From: Myroides sp. N17-2
Lineage (GTDB): Bacteria; Bacteroidota; Bacteroidia; Flavobacteriales; Flavobacteriaceae
DNA: 64,000 nucleotides
Assembly: GCF_002286775.1 (NCBI RefSeq)
Contig: NZ_NSGJ01000018.1
Coordinates: 27,083 to 91,082, forward strand
Reading direction: 5' to 3'
In this document: one piece after another, positions 52,954 through 62,192 of the stretch
How positions within the stretch are numbered: position 1 is the stretch's first letter
How the letters are laid out: every line of letters begins with the position of its first letter
Translations under genes and position numbers: made by a program
The notes under the pieces: model-generated
What the model was told of the DNA's origin: nothing
Database searches by the model: none
Seen by the model: only the letters and a program-made list of their open reading frames with translations

Positions 52954-54018
52954 ATGATTAACTTATTTAATACGCACATTGAAACTCTATCTATCCATAG
53001 AGTTGGAAATAAAAGCAGAAATGAAGCTATCTTCTTATCTGAGGAACCTTATAATTTAAATGATGAAATAGCTCCTTTATTAAAAGAGTATTTCTTTAAG
53101 CCATTCCGTGAGAAAGAAGAAAACTTCTATCAGTTCGCACACGATGTTGACTTAGAATTCAATGAAATGTATAACTATGCTAACGAGCTTTTTAACGCTC
53201 CATCAGCAGAGAATGCACAGGCAATTTCTAAGAAAATAACAAGTCACTTGTTCGAACAATCAAACCATCCACATATTAAGAATGGAGAGGTTTATGTTAC
53301 ATACTTGACTAACCTATCTATTGATAACAATATAGTAGATGCTATCGGTATCTTTAAAAGTGAAATCAAGACTGACTTCTTACAACTTCAAGAGAAAGGG
53401 TCTAACTTAGAGATGCACCTTTTACAAGGAATCAACCTTAATAAATTAGACAAAGGATGTATCATCTTTAATTACAAAAAAGAAGAAGGGTACAAGATCT
53501 TGACTATTGATAGTAACAAGTATGATGCACGCTACTGGTTAGAGCATTTCTTAAATGTAGATATCTTCCAAGATGAAGCATTTATGACTAAAAAATACCT
53601 TAAGTTCTGTCAAGACTTCGCTAAAGAAGTAGTACTTCCTGCTGAAGATAAGAAAGAAGAGGTTATGTTTATGAACCGTTCTGTGAACTACTTCGCTAAA
53701 AACGATGAGTTCGAAGAGACAAACTTCCTAAACGAAGTAATCGACAATCCTGATTTAGCTGCTGAGTTTAAAAACTACAAAGTAGATAAAGGAGAGAAAT
53801 ACAGTATCGAAGACACTACATCATTCCCTATTGCAAATAACGCAGTAACAGATGCTAGAAAGAAACTGAAGAATGTAATCAACCTTGATACTAACATCCA
53901 AATCAAACTAGACTTTATCAACCCTGAAAGTGCTGATAAATTCGTAGAAAAAGGATGGGATGAAGAGAAACAAATGTATTACTACCTTGTTTACTTTAAC
54001 AAAGAACAAAAATCTTAA
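52954..54018 (+). CDS. Nucleoid-associated protein, NdpA/YejK-like
   Basis: 354 residues, within the 37-kDa nucleoid-associated protein family: INLFNTHIETLSIHRVGNKSRNE at the N-terminus, LLKEYFFKPFREKEENFYQF, and KDSNKYDARYWLEHFLNVD-type middle (DSNKYDARYWLEHFL). E. coli YejK binds double-stranded DNA and interacts with topoisomerases. Also found next to defence genes in many genomes. Ends with its own terminator at 54025. Confidence 0.8.
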   Translation: MINLFNTHIETLSIHRVGNKSRNEAIFLSEEPYNLNDEIAPLLKEYFFKPFREKEENFYQFAHDVDLEFNEMYNYANELFNAPSAENAQAISKKITSHLFEQSNHPHIKNGEVYVTYLTNLSIDNNIVDAIGIFKSEIKTDFLQLQEKGSNLEMHLLQGINLNKLDKGCIIFNYKKEEGYKILTIDSNKYDARYWLEHFLNVDIFQDEAFMTKKYLKFCQDFAKEVVLPAEDKKEEVMFMNRSVNYFAKNDEFEETNFLNEVIDNPDLAAEFKNYKVDKGEKYSIEDTTSFPIANNAVTDARKKLKNVINLDTNIQIKLDFINPESADKFVEKGWDEEKQMYYYLVYFNKEQKS

Positions 54019-54024
54019 TAATTT

Positions 54025-54057
54025 AGCGATTCCACTTATACTGGAATCGCTTTTTTT
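54025..54057 (+). terminator. Terminator of the NdpA-like gene
   Basis: Perfect 10-bp stem AGCGATTCCA / TGGAATCGCT, loop CTTATAC, T7 tail. Confidence 0.9.
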
Positions 54058-54074
54058 GTTTAAAAATATATATT

Positions 54075-54599
54075 ATGAGAGAGTTTAATTACATCTTGAT
54101 ATCAGAGGGCGCATTTAATACAAATGCCGCTCAAGACATTCTTAATTCTAATATCTCAGTAGTTAATTACCTACGCAGTTCTGAAGTAGGTGATGATGAG
54201 TTACACCCTGATGCTTTTGCTAGCTACTGTGTAGACTACTACTTAAACCTAGTAGAGTCTGAGGGACTTGCTTCGTTTATCTACAATAGCAAATGGGATT
54301 TAGATCTAATCGAGATTATCCACGCTGGACTAACAGCTATGGAAGCTAAAGAACACCTAGAGTACTTCGAAAAACAAATGAGAAGAGTCAAAGCATTTAG
54401 CAATATCAAGCTAAAGAAATTCTTTGATGCTGCACTAGGGAAAGAAAAAGAAACAATGACTTTATTAGAGGACAACTCATTTAAAGATATTTCAGAGGAT
54501 CTAAGAGCATTAAATGCTACTTGGCTAAAGTCACACCCTGATTTAAAAGTTGTGAGTTTAGATGAGATGCAAAGTATTATTAGTGACTTTATCGAATAA
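54075..54599 (+). CDS. DUF4375 (DMP19-like) protein
   Basis: 174 residues, soluble, acidic: AFASYCVDYYLNLVESEGLASFIYNSKWDLDLIEIIHAGL (in two pieces about 68-92 and 93-107) resembles the YY...V.NGGF.QF.YN...L..I...L pattern of DUF4375, the family of the DNA-mimic protein DMP19. The C-terminal third has no match. The start follows the NdpA terminator by 17 bp. If it is DMP19-like, a DNA-mimic next to a nucleoid protein would be fitting, but this is inference. Confidence 0.5.
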   Translation: MREFNYILISEGAFNTNAAQDILNSNISVVNYLRSSEVGDDELHPDAFASYCVDYYLNLVESEGLASFIYNSKWDLDLIEIIHAGLTAMEAKEHLEYFEKQMRRVKAFSNIKLKKFFDAALGKEKETMTLLEDNSFKDISEDLRALNATWLKSHPDLKVVSLDEMQSIISDFIE

Positions 54600-54601
54600 A
54601 A

Positions 54602-54624
54602 AAAGCTCCTCAATGAGGAGCTTT
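54602..54624. terminator. Bidirectional terminator between DUF4375 gene and lipoprotein
   Basis: Stem AAAGCTCCT / AGGAGCTTT around CAATG, A-run before and TTTCTTATTTTT after; serves both converging genes. Confidence 0.8.
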
Positions 54625-54637
54625 CTTATTTTTATTA

Positions 54638-55063
54638 TTATTTACCGAACTCAAACTTTGATATTTTAAGATCATTTCCTTTTTTAGCAAGGTAGATTTT
54701 CTCTGTTACTGCTTCAGGATGATTCTCATATACTACTTTATACTCAAAGTAGAAGTCCTTAGTTTTAGCTTTTTTATCTCTATCTGTCATCTCCCATTTA
54801 TCAAGTACGAAGCTCTTAATGTTCCCGTACTTCTGATCTCTATCTTTTAGATCAGTAATAAAAGCACTTTGTTGTTGATCATTGTAGAAATCTTCATTCA
54901 TAAGTTTAGGAATCGAATCATACTGATCTTGCATTACGTTGTAGTAATACCACCCGATGATTGTTTCACCTGCTTTTTGATCTCCAAGTTCTGTACTTTT
55001 TTTAGTGTTGTTACATGACACGAATAATAGCGCTGCGAATAAGAATGTAAAAATCTTTTTCAT
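54638..55063 (-). CDS. Lipoprotein with small NTF2-like domain, function unknown
   Basis: 141 residues with a lipoprotein signal: Cys17 in LLFVSCNN. The mature part has GWYYYNVMQDQYDSIPKLMNEDFYND and FYFEYKVVYENHPEAVTEKIYLAKKG, which looks like the DUF4019/DUF3887 type of NTF2-like fold. Probably outer-membrane lipoprotein facing the periplasm. No operon partner. Confidence 0.65.
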   Translation of the reverse strand: MKKIFTFLFAALLFVSCNNTKKSTELGDQKAGETIIGWYYYNVMQDQYDSIPKLMNEDFYNDQQQSAFITDLKDRDQKYGNIKSFVLDKWEMTDRDKKAKTKDFYFEYKVVYENHPEAVTEKIYLAKKGNDLKISKFEFGK

Positions 55064-55175
55064 AAGAAATACTTTTAATTAATTGTTAAATTATAAAACT
55101 CTCCTAACCTTTTTATATACTATAAATTTAATAATTAATTATGATTTTTGCAAATCCTTTCTAAACAAATAATGA

Positions 55176-55451
55176 TTAGTCTTGTTTTCCTAAATATGTA
55201 TAACACCAAGTAATCGTATAAGTCGGTATAAAGTCCAAACCTGGCGATAATTCTTCGATAAAATTAACAATTGCTGCTACCTTACCTATTTTGCCTGGAT
55301 ACATCTTCGCTAATATATACGCTGAGATAGGCGCCCATACCACATCTGCTATCTCTCCTACCCCGGGTATAACATAAGATAGACATCCTATTAGGTCCAT
55401 TAATATCCCTATAAATAGCTGTCTATACTTTATCTTATTATTCGTGATCAT
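55176..55451 (-). CDS. Small conserved membrane protein
   Basis: 91 residues: FIGILMDLIGCLSYVIPGVGEIADVVWAPISAY (about 13-45) contains two short hydrophobic helices with Gly/Pro turns, then AAIVNFIEELSPGLDFIPTYTITWCYTY. Similar small proteins (D.IG..SY..P..GE..D..WAPI) occur widely in Bacteroidota; function unknown. It begins 6 bp after msrA and shares its transcript. Confidence 0.7.
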   Translation of the reverse strand: MITNNKIKYRQLFIGILMDLIGCLSYVIPGVGEIADVVWAPISAYILAKMYPGKIGKVAAIVNFIEELSPGLDFIPTYTITWCYTYLGKQD

Positions 55452-55457
55452 CTTTAG

Positions 55458-56006
55458 TTATTTAAGCTTTGTACTATACTTAGTTCTAAACTTATCTAGT
55501 TTTGGTCTTACCACTAACTGACAATATGGGTTCTTATCTCCGCTTTTCTCAAAGTAATTCTTGTGATAATCCTCCGCTACATAAAACTTAGTGGCACTAG
55601 ACAACTTTGTTACGATAGGATCTTCATATACCTTTTCATTAATCAGAATCTCTAAATACTCTTTAGCAATTCCTTTTTGTACTTCATCTGTATAGAATAT
55701 CTCACTTCTATATTGAGTTCCTACGTCCTCACCTTGTCTATTTAATGTTGTAGGATTATGACTTGTAAAGAAGATCTCTAAAAGCATATTATAGTTAATT
55801 ACCGCAGGATCATAAGTAACCTTTATTACTTCTGCATGTCCTGTCTCTCCTGTACATACCTCTTCATAAGTAGGATTCTCTTTAGCACCACCCATATATC
55901 CTGGCAGCACCTCTTCTACTCCTTTTAAACTACTGAACATCGCTTCTACACACCAAAAACATCCTGCTCCAAAAACTGCTGTATGTAACTTTCTATTCTC
56001 AACCAT
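55458..56006 (-). CDS. msrA: Peptide methionine-S-sulfoxide reductase
   Basis: 182 residues. Catalytic motif FGAGCFWCVEAMF with Cys16 as nucleophile and Glu21, GYMGGAKENPTYEEVCTGETGHAEVI, HNPTTLNRQGEDVGTQYRS, and YVAEDYHKNYF are all standard. No signal peptide, so it is cytosolic. Repairs methionine sulfoxide in proteins. The resolving Cys near the C-terminus is seen in NPYCQLVVRPK. Confidence 0.95.
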   Translation of the reverse strand: MVENRKLHTAVFGAGCFWCVEAMFSSLKGVEEVLPGYMGGAKENPTYEEVCTGETGHAEVIKVTYDPAVINYNMLLEIFFTSHNPTTLNRQGEDVGTQYRSEIFYTDEVQKGIAKEYLEILINEKVYEDPIVTKLSSATKFYVAEDYHKNYFEKSGDKNPYCQLVVRPKLDKFRTKYSTKLK

Positions 56007-56287
56007 CTTATCTGTTTTTCTTATTTAATTGTTTTATTCTAATACCACCTAAGCCAAGTAATATTAGTACTATAAAGATAAGTTATTATTTTAAACACAA
56101 AATAAACGACAGAGATATTAACGAAAATTAATTAGACGAAACGGTATCAGACAAATCACAAATAAGCAGATTAATAGCTACTCCTCTATTTGTATACTGA
56201 ATCTAATGATTTATTACTGCGGTTTTAATTATTTTAAGTTTTTAGAACAAGTAAAAAGCGTTACTTTGTATTTCTAAAATAAAGAAG

Positions 56288-56968
56288 ATGATTAGAGCAA
56301 CTAATATTCATAAATTCTACGATAAACTAGAAGTTTTAAAAGGAGTAGATCTACATATTAAAAAAGGAGAAATCGTTTCTATCGTTGGAGCTTCTGGAGC
56401 TGGTAAGACGACTTTACTTCAAATATTAGGAACATTAGATCACCCTAGCGCAGACAGCAATACTACGCTATCTATAAACGGACAAGATATATTAGCATTA
56501 AAAGACAAAGAAATCTCTAAATTTAGAAATCTAAACTTAGGGTTTATCTTTCAGTTTCACCAACTCCTTCCTGAGTTCACTGCTTTAGAGAATGTGTGTA
56601 TCCCTGCGTTTATAGCGAATAAAGACAAGCAAGAAACAGAGAAAGAAGCAATCCGTCTTTTAGAATACCTAGGACTATCTCACCGCATTAAGCACTTCCC
56701 TTCAGAGCTATCTGGTGGAGAACAACAACGCGTAGCTGTCGCTAGAGCTCTTATTAACAAACCATTAGTCATCTTCGCTGATGAACCTTCAGGAAACCTA
56801 GATACACACTCTGCTGAGAACCTACACAAGTTATTCTTTAAGCTTAGAGATGAACTAGGACAGACTTTCGTTATCGTAACACATAATGAAGAGTTAGCCA
56901 ATATGGCTGATCGAAAACTAACGATGATAGATGGTCAGATTAGACTAAAACAAGAGTTACATGAATAA
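56288..56968 (+). CDS. LolD-like ABC transporter ATP-binding protein
   Basis: 226-residue ABC ATPase: Walker [10 protein letters not shown] (34-42), Q-loop [18 protein letters not shown], signature [15 protein letters not shown] (about 140) and Walker [18 protein letters not shown]. The DEPSGNLD and Q-loop variants place it in the LolD/MacB/FtsE type VII class. A permease partner is not adjacent; in Bacteroidota the LolCE permease is often elsewhere. Stop overlaps the next start by 8 bp. Confidence 0.85.
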   Translation: MIRATNIHKFYDKLEVLKGVDLHIKKGEIVSIVGASGAGKTTLLQILGTLDHPSADSNTTLSINGQDILALKDKEISKFRNLNLGFIFQFHQLLPEFTALENVCIPAFIANKDKQETEKEAIRLLEYLGLSHRIKHFPSELSGGEQQRVAVARALINKPLVIFADEPSGNLDTHSAENLHKLFFKLRDELGQTFVIVTHNEELANMADRKLTMIDGQIRLKQELHE

Positions 56969-57719
56969 CACTGAACTTAAGGAGTTCTTAGACGAGAAAG
57001 TAATCGAGTTTAACAACCCTACTTTTATACAAGATGATCCTATACAGATCCCTCATTTATACACATTAAAAGAAGATATAGAGATTGCTGGATTCTTAAG
57101 TGCTACTATCGCTTGGGGAAACAGAAAGATGATCATTAAGAATGCTCATCGCATGATGGACTTAATGGGTAATTCTCCTTATGACTTTGTGATGGAGCAC
57201 CATGATGATCAGCTAGAGAGTCTTGATTCTTTTGTTCATAGAACCTTTAATGGTGTTGACTTTGCTTCCTTTATCAAAGGGTTAAAGCATATCTATACAA
57301 ATCACGATGGTCTAGAAAGTGTTTTTGCGAACACGAATTTCACTATGCAAGAGAGAATCTCTAACTTCAAGAAACTATTCTTTGAGATAGAGCATCCTAC
57401 TCGATCTGAGAAGCATATCTCTGATCCGCTTAAAGGATCAGCTGCAAAGAGAATAAATATGTACCTACGTTGGATGGTTAGAAATGACAATACAGGAGTA
57501 GACCTAGGAATATGGAATACGATAAGCACAGCTGACCTATCTTGCCCCTTAGATGTACACTCAGGTAATATGGCTAGAAAGCTCGGTATCCTTACTCGTA
57601 AACAAAACGACGCAAAGGCACTAGCTGAACTAGATGCTGCTTTGCGTCGTTTTGATCCGATAGACCCCGTCAAATATGATTTCGCTCTATTTGGACTAGG
57701 AGCTATTGAGAAATTTTAA
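56961..57719 (+). CDS. TIGR02757 family protein
   Basis: 252 residues: [71 protein letters not shown] and [28 protein letters not shown] are the TIGR02757 hallmarks (HhH-like fold similar to DNA glycosylases). Widespread and conserved in Bacteroidota next to lolD-like genes; biochemical function not established. Overlaps the ABC gene by 8 bp, so translation is coupled. Confidence 0.9.
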   Translation: MNNTELKEFLDEKVIEFNNPTFIQDDPIQIPHLYTLKEDIEIAGFLSATIAWGNRKMIIKNAHRMMDLMGNSPYDFVMEHHDDQLESLDSFVHRTFNGVDFASFIKGLKHIYTNHDGLESVFANTNFTMQERISNFKKLFFEIEHPTRSEKHISDPLKGSAAKRINMYLRWMVRNDNTGVDLGIWNTISTADLSCPLDVHSGNMARKLGILTRKQNDAKALAELDAALRRFDPIDPVKYDFALFGLGAIEKF

Positions 57720-57763
57720 AAACATATAGCCTTGTTATTTGAAAATAATACAAGAGTATATGT

Positions 57764-58681
57764 TTAATAATCTATTACTTGGTAATCAAGTTTTACTTTA
57801 TTGTAATATAATGCCTTAACGATACCATCAGATACCCCTATCTTAGGAACATAGATATATTTGGCACCACTCCACTTCATGGCGTTATTATAAATGTTAA
57901 TCGCAGGTATGATAACGTCAGCACGGTCTGGATTAAGCCCCAATAACGAGATACGCTCATCATAAGACATCTTACTTAGTCTAAGCAATTGCTTGTGTAA
58001 ATAGAAGTATGACAATGGTTTATCTTGCGTCTTACCTGACATTTTGAATATCTTATTGATGTTTCCACCACTACCGATGACGATTAGATCTTTCAGATCC
58101 TTTGATTCTTCTTTAATCCACTGCTCTATATCAGTCCACACTTGTGGTTCTACCATATTATTTAACAAGCGTACTGTACCGTTTTTAAACGATCTTGAGT
58201 TTACTTGCTTCCCGTGATCAAATAAAGTAAACTCCGTACTACCACCACCCACGTCTATATATAAAATACTATTACTACTATTAATGAAGTGTTTTAGATC
58301 TGAAGACGCGATAATCATAGCTTCTTTCTTTCCATCTATAATACTAATCTTAATACCTGATTCTTTAAAGACGCGATCTACTATAGGCTTTGCATTCGAA
58401 GCTTCACGCATAGCACTAGTAGCACATGCCATAAACTTATCGACCTTATTCACTTTCATCAATAAAAAGAATGCTTTCATAGCATCAACCATACGATCTT
58501 CTGCCTCCTTAGAAACATTCCCGGTAGTAAATACATCCTGTCCTAATCGAATAGGTACACGTATTAACGAACTCTTAGTAAATATAGTTTCCTTACCTTC
58601 CTCTTCGACTATATTCATAATCAATAATCGCATAGCATTAGATCCTATATCTATAGCAGCATACTTCTTTATCTTTAGCAT
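57764..58681 (-). CDS. ppx: Ppx/GppA phosphatase family protein
   Basis: 305 residues with the actin-like ATPase fold: YAAIDIGSNAMRLLI (phosphate 1), CATSAMREASNA, YIDVGGGSTEFTLF (phosphate 2), VIGSGGNINKI. At about 300 residues it is the short Ppx form without the HD domain. Expected to cut phosphate from the end of polyphosphate or guanosine pentaphosphate. Third gene after sixA and ppk1, 13 bp from ppk1, so synthesis and breakdown enzymes share a transcript. Confidence 0.9.
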   Translation of the reverse strand: MLKIKKYAAIDIGSNAMRLLIMNIVEEEGKETIFTKSSLIRVPIRLGQDVFTTGNVSKEAEDRMVDAMKAFFLLMKVNKVDKFMACATSAMREASNAKPIVDRVFKESGIKISIIDGKKEAMIIASSDLKHFINSSNSILYIDVGGGSTEFTLFDHGKQVNSRSFKNGTVRLLNNMVEPQVWTDIEQWIKEESKDLKDLIVIGSGGNINKIFKMSGKTQDKPLSYFYLHKQLLRLSKMSYDERISLLGLNPDRADVIIPAINIYNNAMKWSGAKYIYVPKIGVSDGIVKALYYNKVKLDYQVIDY

Positions 58682-58694
58682 ATATCTAGTTCTA

Positions 58695-60803
58695 TTATTT
58701 TAACTTATTTTGATAATACTTATACATTTCCTGTTGTGAATGGAACTTATTGTCTTTAGTATATCCACGATATGCATTAGACAACTCCGCATTCTGATAC
58801 CTAGTCTTATAGTTCCCTTTCCATCCTATATCGAATGTATCTATCAACTCCTGTTTGACTACTTCATCATAGATAGGGCAAGTAACCTCTACCCTCTCAT
58901 CCAAGTTTCTAGTCATAAAATCCGCAGATGATATATAAATATCAGGATTGCCATTATTTCCAAATATATACACCCTCGAATGCTCTAAGAAACGGTCTAC
59001 AATACTGATCGCTTCAATATTCTCACTCATCCCTGGTATACCCGGAACTAAAGAACATATCCCTCTAATAATCAACTGAATTTTTACTCCTGCATTACTC
59101 GCCTCATATAGCTTATCTATCATCTTAAGATCTGATAAACTATTCATCTTAAGTCGTATATACGCAGGAAGACCATTCTCCGCATTCTTTATTTCTCGCT
59201 CTATTAATTTGTAAAACCCTTTACGTGTATAATGAGGAGATACTAATAGATGCTTATATTTATGTACACGGTAGTTCACCTGTAAGAATTCGAATACTTT
59301 AGACACATCCTTCATCAGAGAATTATGACTAGTAAAGACTGTTACGTCTGTGTATACTTTGGCTGTACTCTCATTAAAGTTTCCTGTAGATACAAAGCCA
59401 TAACGCTTCACCTTTTTATTCTCTAGACGTTCTACCACACATATTTTACTGTGTACTTTAAGTCCTTTTACCCCAAATATTAACTGCACACCTTCTGATT
59501 GCATCAACTCAGAATAATAGATATTACTTGCCTCATCGAAACGGGCTTGCAACTCTACTTGAGCTACTACTTTCTTACCATTCTTCACTGCGTTAATTAA
59601 AGAACTAATAATCTGAGAATTCTTCGCTAATCGATACAAGGTAATCTTAATAGATAACACCTGTGGATCTAACGCAGCCTCTCTTAAGAACTTAACTAAA
59701 TAAGAATAAGACTGATAAGGTGTATAGATCATATAATCTCGCTTCTGAATCTGCTGAATAATACTATCCTCTAGATTCAATCCCTTTACAGGTACAGGTA
59801 TCTGCTTAGGATAAGTCAAATCTGTTCTACCTGTGGTAGGGAAACTCATATAGTCACGTCTATTGTGATATCTACCTGACGGGATAATACTATCATTTAA
59901 TTCTATTTCCACATTCTCAAGTAAGAAATCAAGCATCTCTTGATCCATCTCTTGATCATATACGAATCGCACAATAGCCCCTTGTTTTCTATCGCGTACA
60001 CCACTTGATATCTTCTCTACAAACGACTTGTGTAAGTCAGTATCAAAATCTAACTCCGCATCACGCGTAACTTTAATCATAAAAGCAGACTCTGCCTTAA
60101 AGTCAAATATATTGAAGATGGAGTCTAAGTTATATCTAATGATATCATCTATCATCATAATATATTTCTTATCATCATCAGATGGTATCTCTACGAATCG
60201 ATTAACAATATTAGGTATCTCTATGACAGCATATCGTATAGCGCTATTATTGCGTCTTTGTTTATTCGTTTGGTGTTTCTCCACTAACAGAGGATCTACC
60301 TCTAGCTTCACAACTAAATAACCGTGTGTATCTCTTAACAATGGAAACTCCGCTAGATCACTTAAGATAATCGTTACCATATCAGGAGATACTTGGTGTA
60401 AGAAGAACTCTTTAACGAAAGCCTGTTGTTTCTCGTTTATCTCCTTCTCGTTAACCATAAAGATTCCCTCCCCTTCTAGTTTGCGTTCCACATCATGTAG
60501 GATGCGTACACTTTCCTTTTGTAACTCGATAACTCTAGTGGTAATCTGTGCTAATAGATCTTTTACGATTACTCCACTTCCTAACTTTCGATTACTTTGT
60601 CCAGTAAGTGTCATACGACGTATTGTCGCATATCTTACTCTAAAGAACTCATCTAAGTTATTAGAGAAGATCCCGATAAATCTCAATCTTTCTAGTAGCG
60701 GAACTGTTTCGTCACCTGCTTCTTGTAGAACTCGCTCATTAAATGATAGCCAACTCTTCTCGCGATCGATATATCTATATTTAGTTGTATTAGCTGTATT
60801 CAT
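58695..60803 (-). CDS. ppk1: Polyphosphate kinase 1
   Basis: Membrane-associated enzyme that makes polyphosphate from ATP. 702 residues from the ATG at 60803 (MNTANTTKYRYIDREKSWLSFNERVL); a longer frame upstream overlaps sixA with unrelated sequence. Four-domain layout as in E. coli, with the phospho-His451 in KGLKVHSKICVVER, FVSTGNFNESTAK, and the second conserved His in RFLEHSRVYIFGN. ATG shares one base with the sixA stop (TAATG). Confidence 0.95.
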   Translation of the reverse strand: MNTANTTKYRYIDREKSWLSFNERVLQEAGDETVPLLERLRFIGIFSNNLDEFFRVRYATIRRMTLTGQSNRKLGSGVIVKDLLAQITTRVIELQKESVRILHDVERKLEGEGIFMVNEKEINEKQQAFVKEFFLHQVSPDMVTIILSDLAEFPLLRDTHGYLVVKLEVDPLLVEKHQTNKQRRNNSAIRYAVIEIPNIVNRFVEIPSDDDKKYIMMIDDIIRYNLDSIFNIFDFKAESAFMIKVTRDAELDFDTDLHKSFVEKISSGVRDRKQGAIVRFVYDQEMDQEMLDFLLENVEIELNDSIIPSGRYHNRRDYMSFPTTGRTDLTYPKQIPVPVKGLNLEDSIIQQIQKRDYMIYTPYQSYSYLVKFLREAALDPQVLSIKITLYRLAKNSQIISSLINAVKNGKKVVAQVELQARFDEASNIYYSELMQSEGVQLIFGVKGLKVHSKICVVERLENKKVKRYGFVSTGNFNESTAKVYTDVTVFTSHNSLMKDVSKVFEFLQVNYRVHKYKHLLVSPHYTRKGFYKLIEREIKNAENGLPAYIRLKMNSLSDLKMIDKLYEASNAGVKIQLIIRGICSLVPGIPGMSENIEAISIVDRFLEHSRVYIFGNNGNPDIYISSADFMTRNLDERVEVTCPIYDEVVKQELIDTFDIGWKGNYKTRYQNAELSNAYRGYTKDNKFHSQQEMYKYYQNKLK

Positions 60804-61291
60804 TATATTTTTAGGTCTCTTGGAAAAATAGTTAATTCGGTGTCTCCTTTTTCTATTGTACTCCAATCATCTGTATCGAAGTTTATAACAACAACGCCTG
60901 ATGTAGGTACATTTTCAAAGGTTTCGCTACCAAATTTATTAACAAATTTCGTGATTGCATCATTATGACCGAAAAGAATTAGCGTGTCATGCTCATTTTT
61001 ACACATTTTTATTGCATTTCTTAATTCAGAGCGTTCGAAAGTGTATATGTCTTCATTCTTAATAATACAGTCTATATTCATTTCCATATTCTGGCAGAAG
61101 ATAGTTGCTGTCTCTTTAGCTCTCTTGGCTGGGCTACTCCACACAATTACCTTAGAAGGCAAATGACCTATTAATGCATGTGATACTAGGTGGGCATCAC
61201 TTACTCCTCTCTTTGATAATGGGCGCGACAAATCATCAGTAATAGCATTCCAACTTGATTTTGCATGTCTAATAAGGATTAGTTTTTTCAT
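60803..61291 (-). CDS. SixA-like phosphohistidine phosphatase
   Basis: 162 residues of the histidine phosphatase superfamily: IRHAKSSWNA with catalytic His8, LSKRGVSDAHLVSHAL, VIVWSSPAKRAKETA, LILFGHNDAITKFV with the second His. SixA removes phosphate from protein histidines such as the phosphotransferase PtsO/NPr or ArcB in E. coli. First gene of the polyphosphate operon; PPK1 itself goes through phospho-histidines, which makes the coupling interesting. Confidence 0.85.
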   Translation of the reverse strand: MKKLILIRHAKSSWNAITDDLSRPLSKRGVSDAHLVSHALIGHLPSKVIVWSSPAKRAKETATIFCQNMEMNIDCIIKNEDIYTFERSELRNAIKMCKNEHDTLILFGHNDAITKFVNKFGSETFENVPTSGVVVINFDTDDWSTIEKGDTELTIFPRDLKI

Positions 61292-61624
61292 AATAGTTTT
61301 ATTTATTAGGTGGATTATTGTGTTTTTATTGTTTATACATCACATTCCTTGCCAAGAATAATATAAACACTTCTAAATCTAATAAAAAATATCAATATAA
61401 AATATATTTTAGGCTATAAAATAAAAACTTTACTTTTGAAGCTTAAATATACAACAAACAAATAAGCTAAACGCAATTCTACAAAACTGCTCTATCTCTA
61501 AGAACGAAGCCTCTTATAAGCTGTGTTTCGTCATAAAAAGTTTAGTAGTAAGAAAGTAGAATTAGCTCACCTTCTATAACTGTTGTAACTTTGTATTTAA
61601 AGTATTAATTATTAAAACAGAATA
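61292..61624. other. Divergent intergenic region sixA/DUF4199
   Basis: 332 bp without gene or repeat. TAACTTTG at 61586-61593 is a -7 element for the DUF4199 gene, leader about 25 nt; no clear -33 box. Nothing obvious for sixA. Confidence 0.5.
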
Positions 61625-62173
61625 ATGAGAAACTTCTCTATTGAATTTAAATGGGCTTCTATTGCTACTCTAGCCGCGTTAGTTTGGATGTTTATTGTCA
61701 AATCACTAGGTTTTCACGAGTTAGAAAAGATTAGATATGAAGTTGGTCTTCAGCTAATTTTTAACCTTGGACTTACTATTTTCTATTGGTTGGGAATTAG
61801 ACAAAAGAAAAAAGAGTTTTACAACGGGGTGATTTCTTGGCAACGTGCTTTCCTTTCTGGACTTGTCATCTGTATTATGATTACTTTCTTCTTCCCTCTT
61901 ATACAATACATTACATTTGTACAGGTGAGCCCTCACTTTATGAGCACCCTGCAGGAGGCAATGACAACACAAACTAAAATGCCTTTAGAAGAAGCAATTA
62001 ACTATGCTTCATTTGATATATATATGCGAAATGGAGTTACTAATAATCTTTCTTTTGGTGTTGTAATTATCGCCATTATTTCGTACTTTATACAGACTAA
62101 AAACGCTGCGGAAATAATAACAACTCCACAGCAAAACAAGAACAAAAAGAACAACAACAAACGAAAAAAATAA
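61625..62173 (+). CDS. DUF4199 domain membrane protein
   Basis: 182 residues with four hydrophobic helices (about 10-28, 43-58, 75-100, 140-158): KWASIATLAALVWMFIVKSLG, LIFNLGLTIFYWLGI, AFLSGLVICIMITFFFPLI, NNLSFGVVIIAIISYFIQT. The tail is Asn/Lys rich (QQNKNKKNNNKRKK). DUF4199 members in Bacteroidota commonly precede glycosyltransferase or envelope genes; here kdsA follows by 19 bp. Function unknown. Confidence 0.8.
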   Translation: MRNFSIEFKWASIATLAALVWMFIVKSLGFHELEKIRYEVGLQLIFNLGLTIFYWLGIRQKKKEFYNGVISWQRAFLSGLVICIMITFFFPLIQYITFVQVSPHFMSTLQEAMTTQTKMPLEEAINYASFDIYMRNGVTNNLSFGVVIIAIISYFIQTKNAAEIITTPQQNKNKKNNNKRKK

Positions 62174-62192
62174 CATTAAATAAACTGATCTT

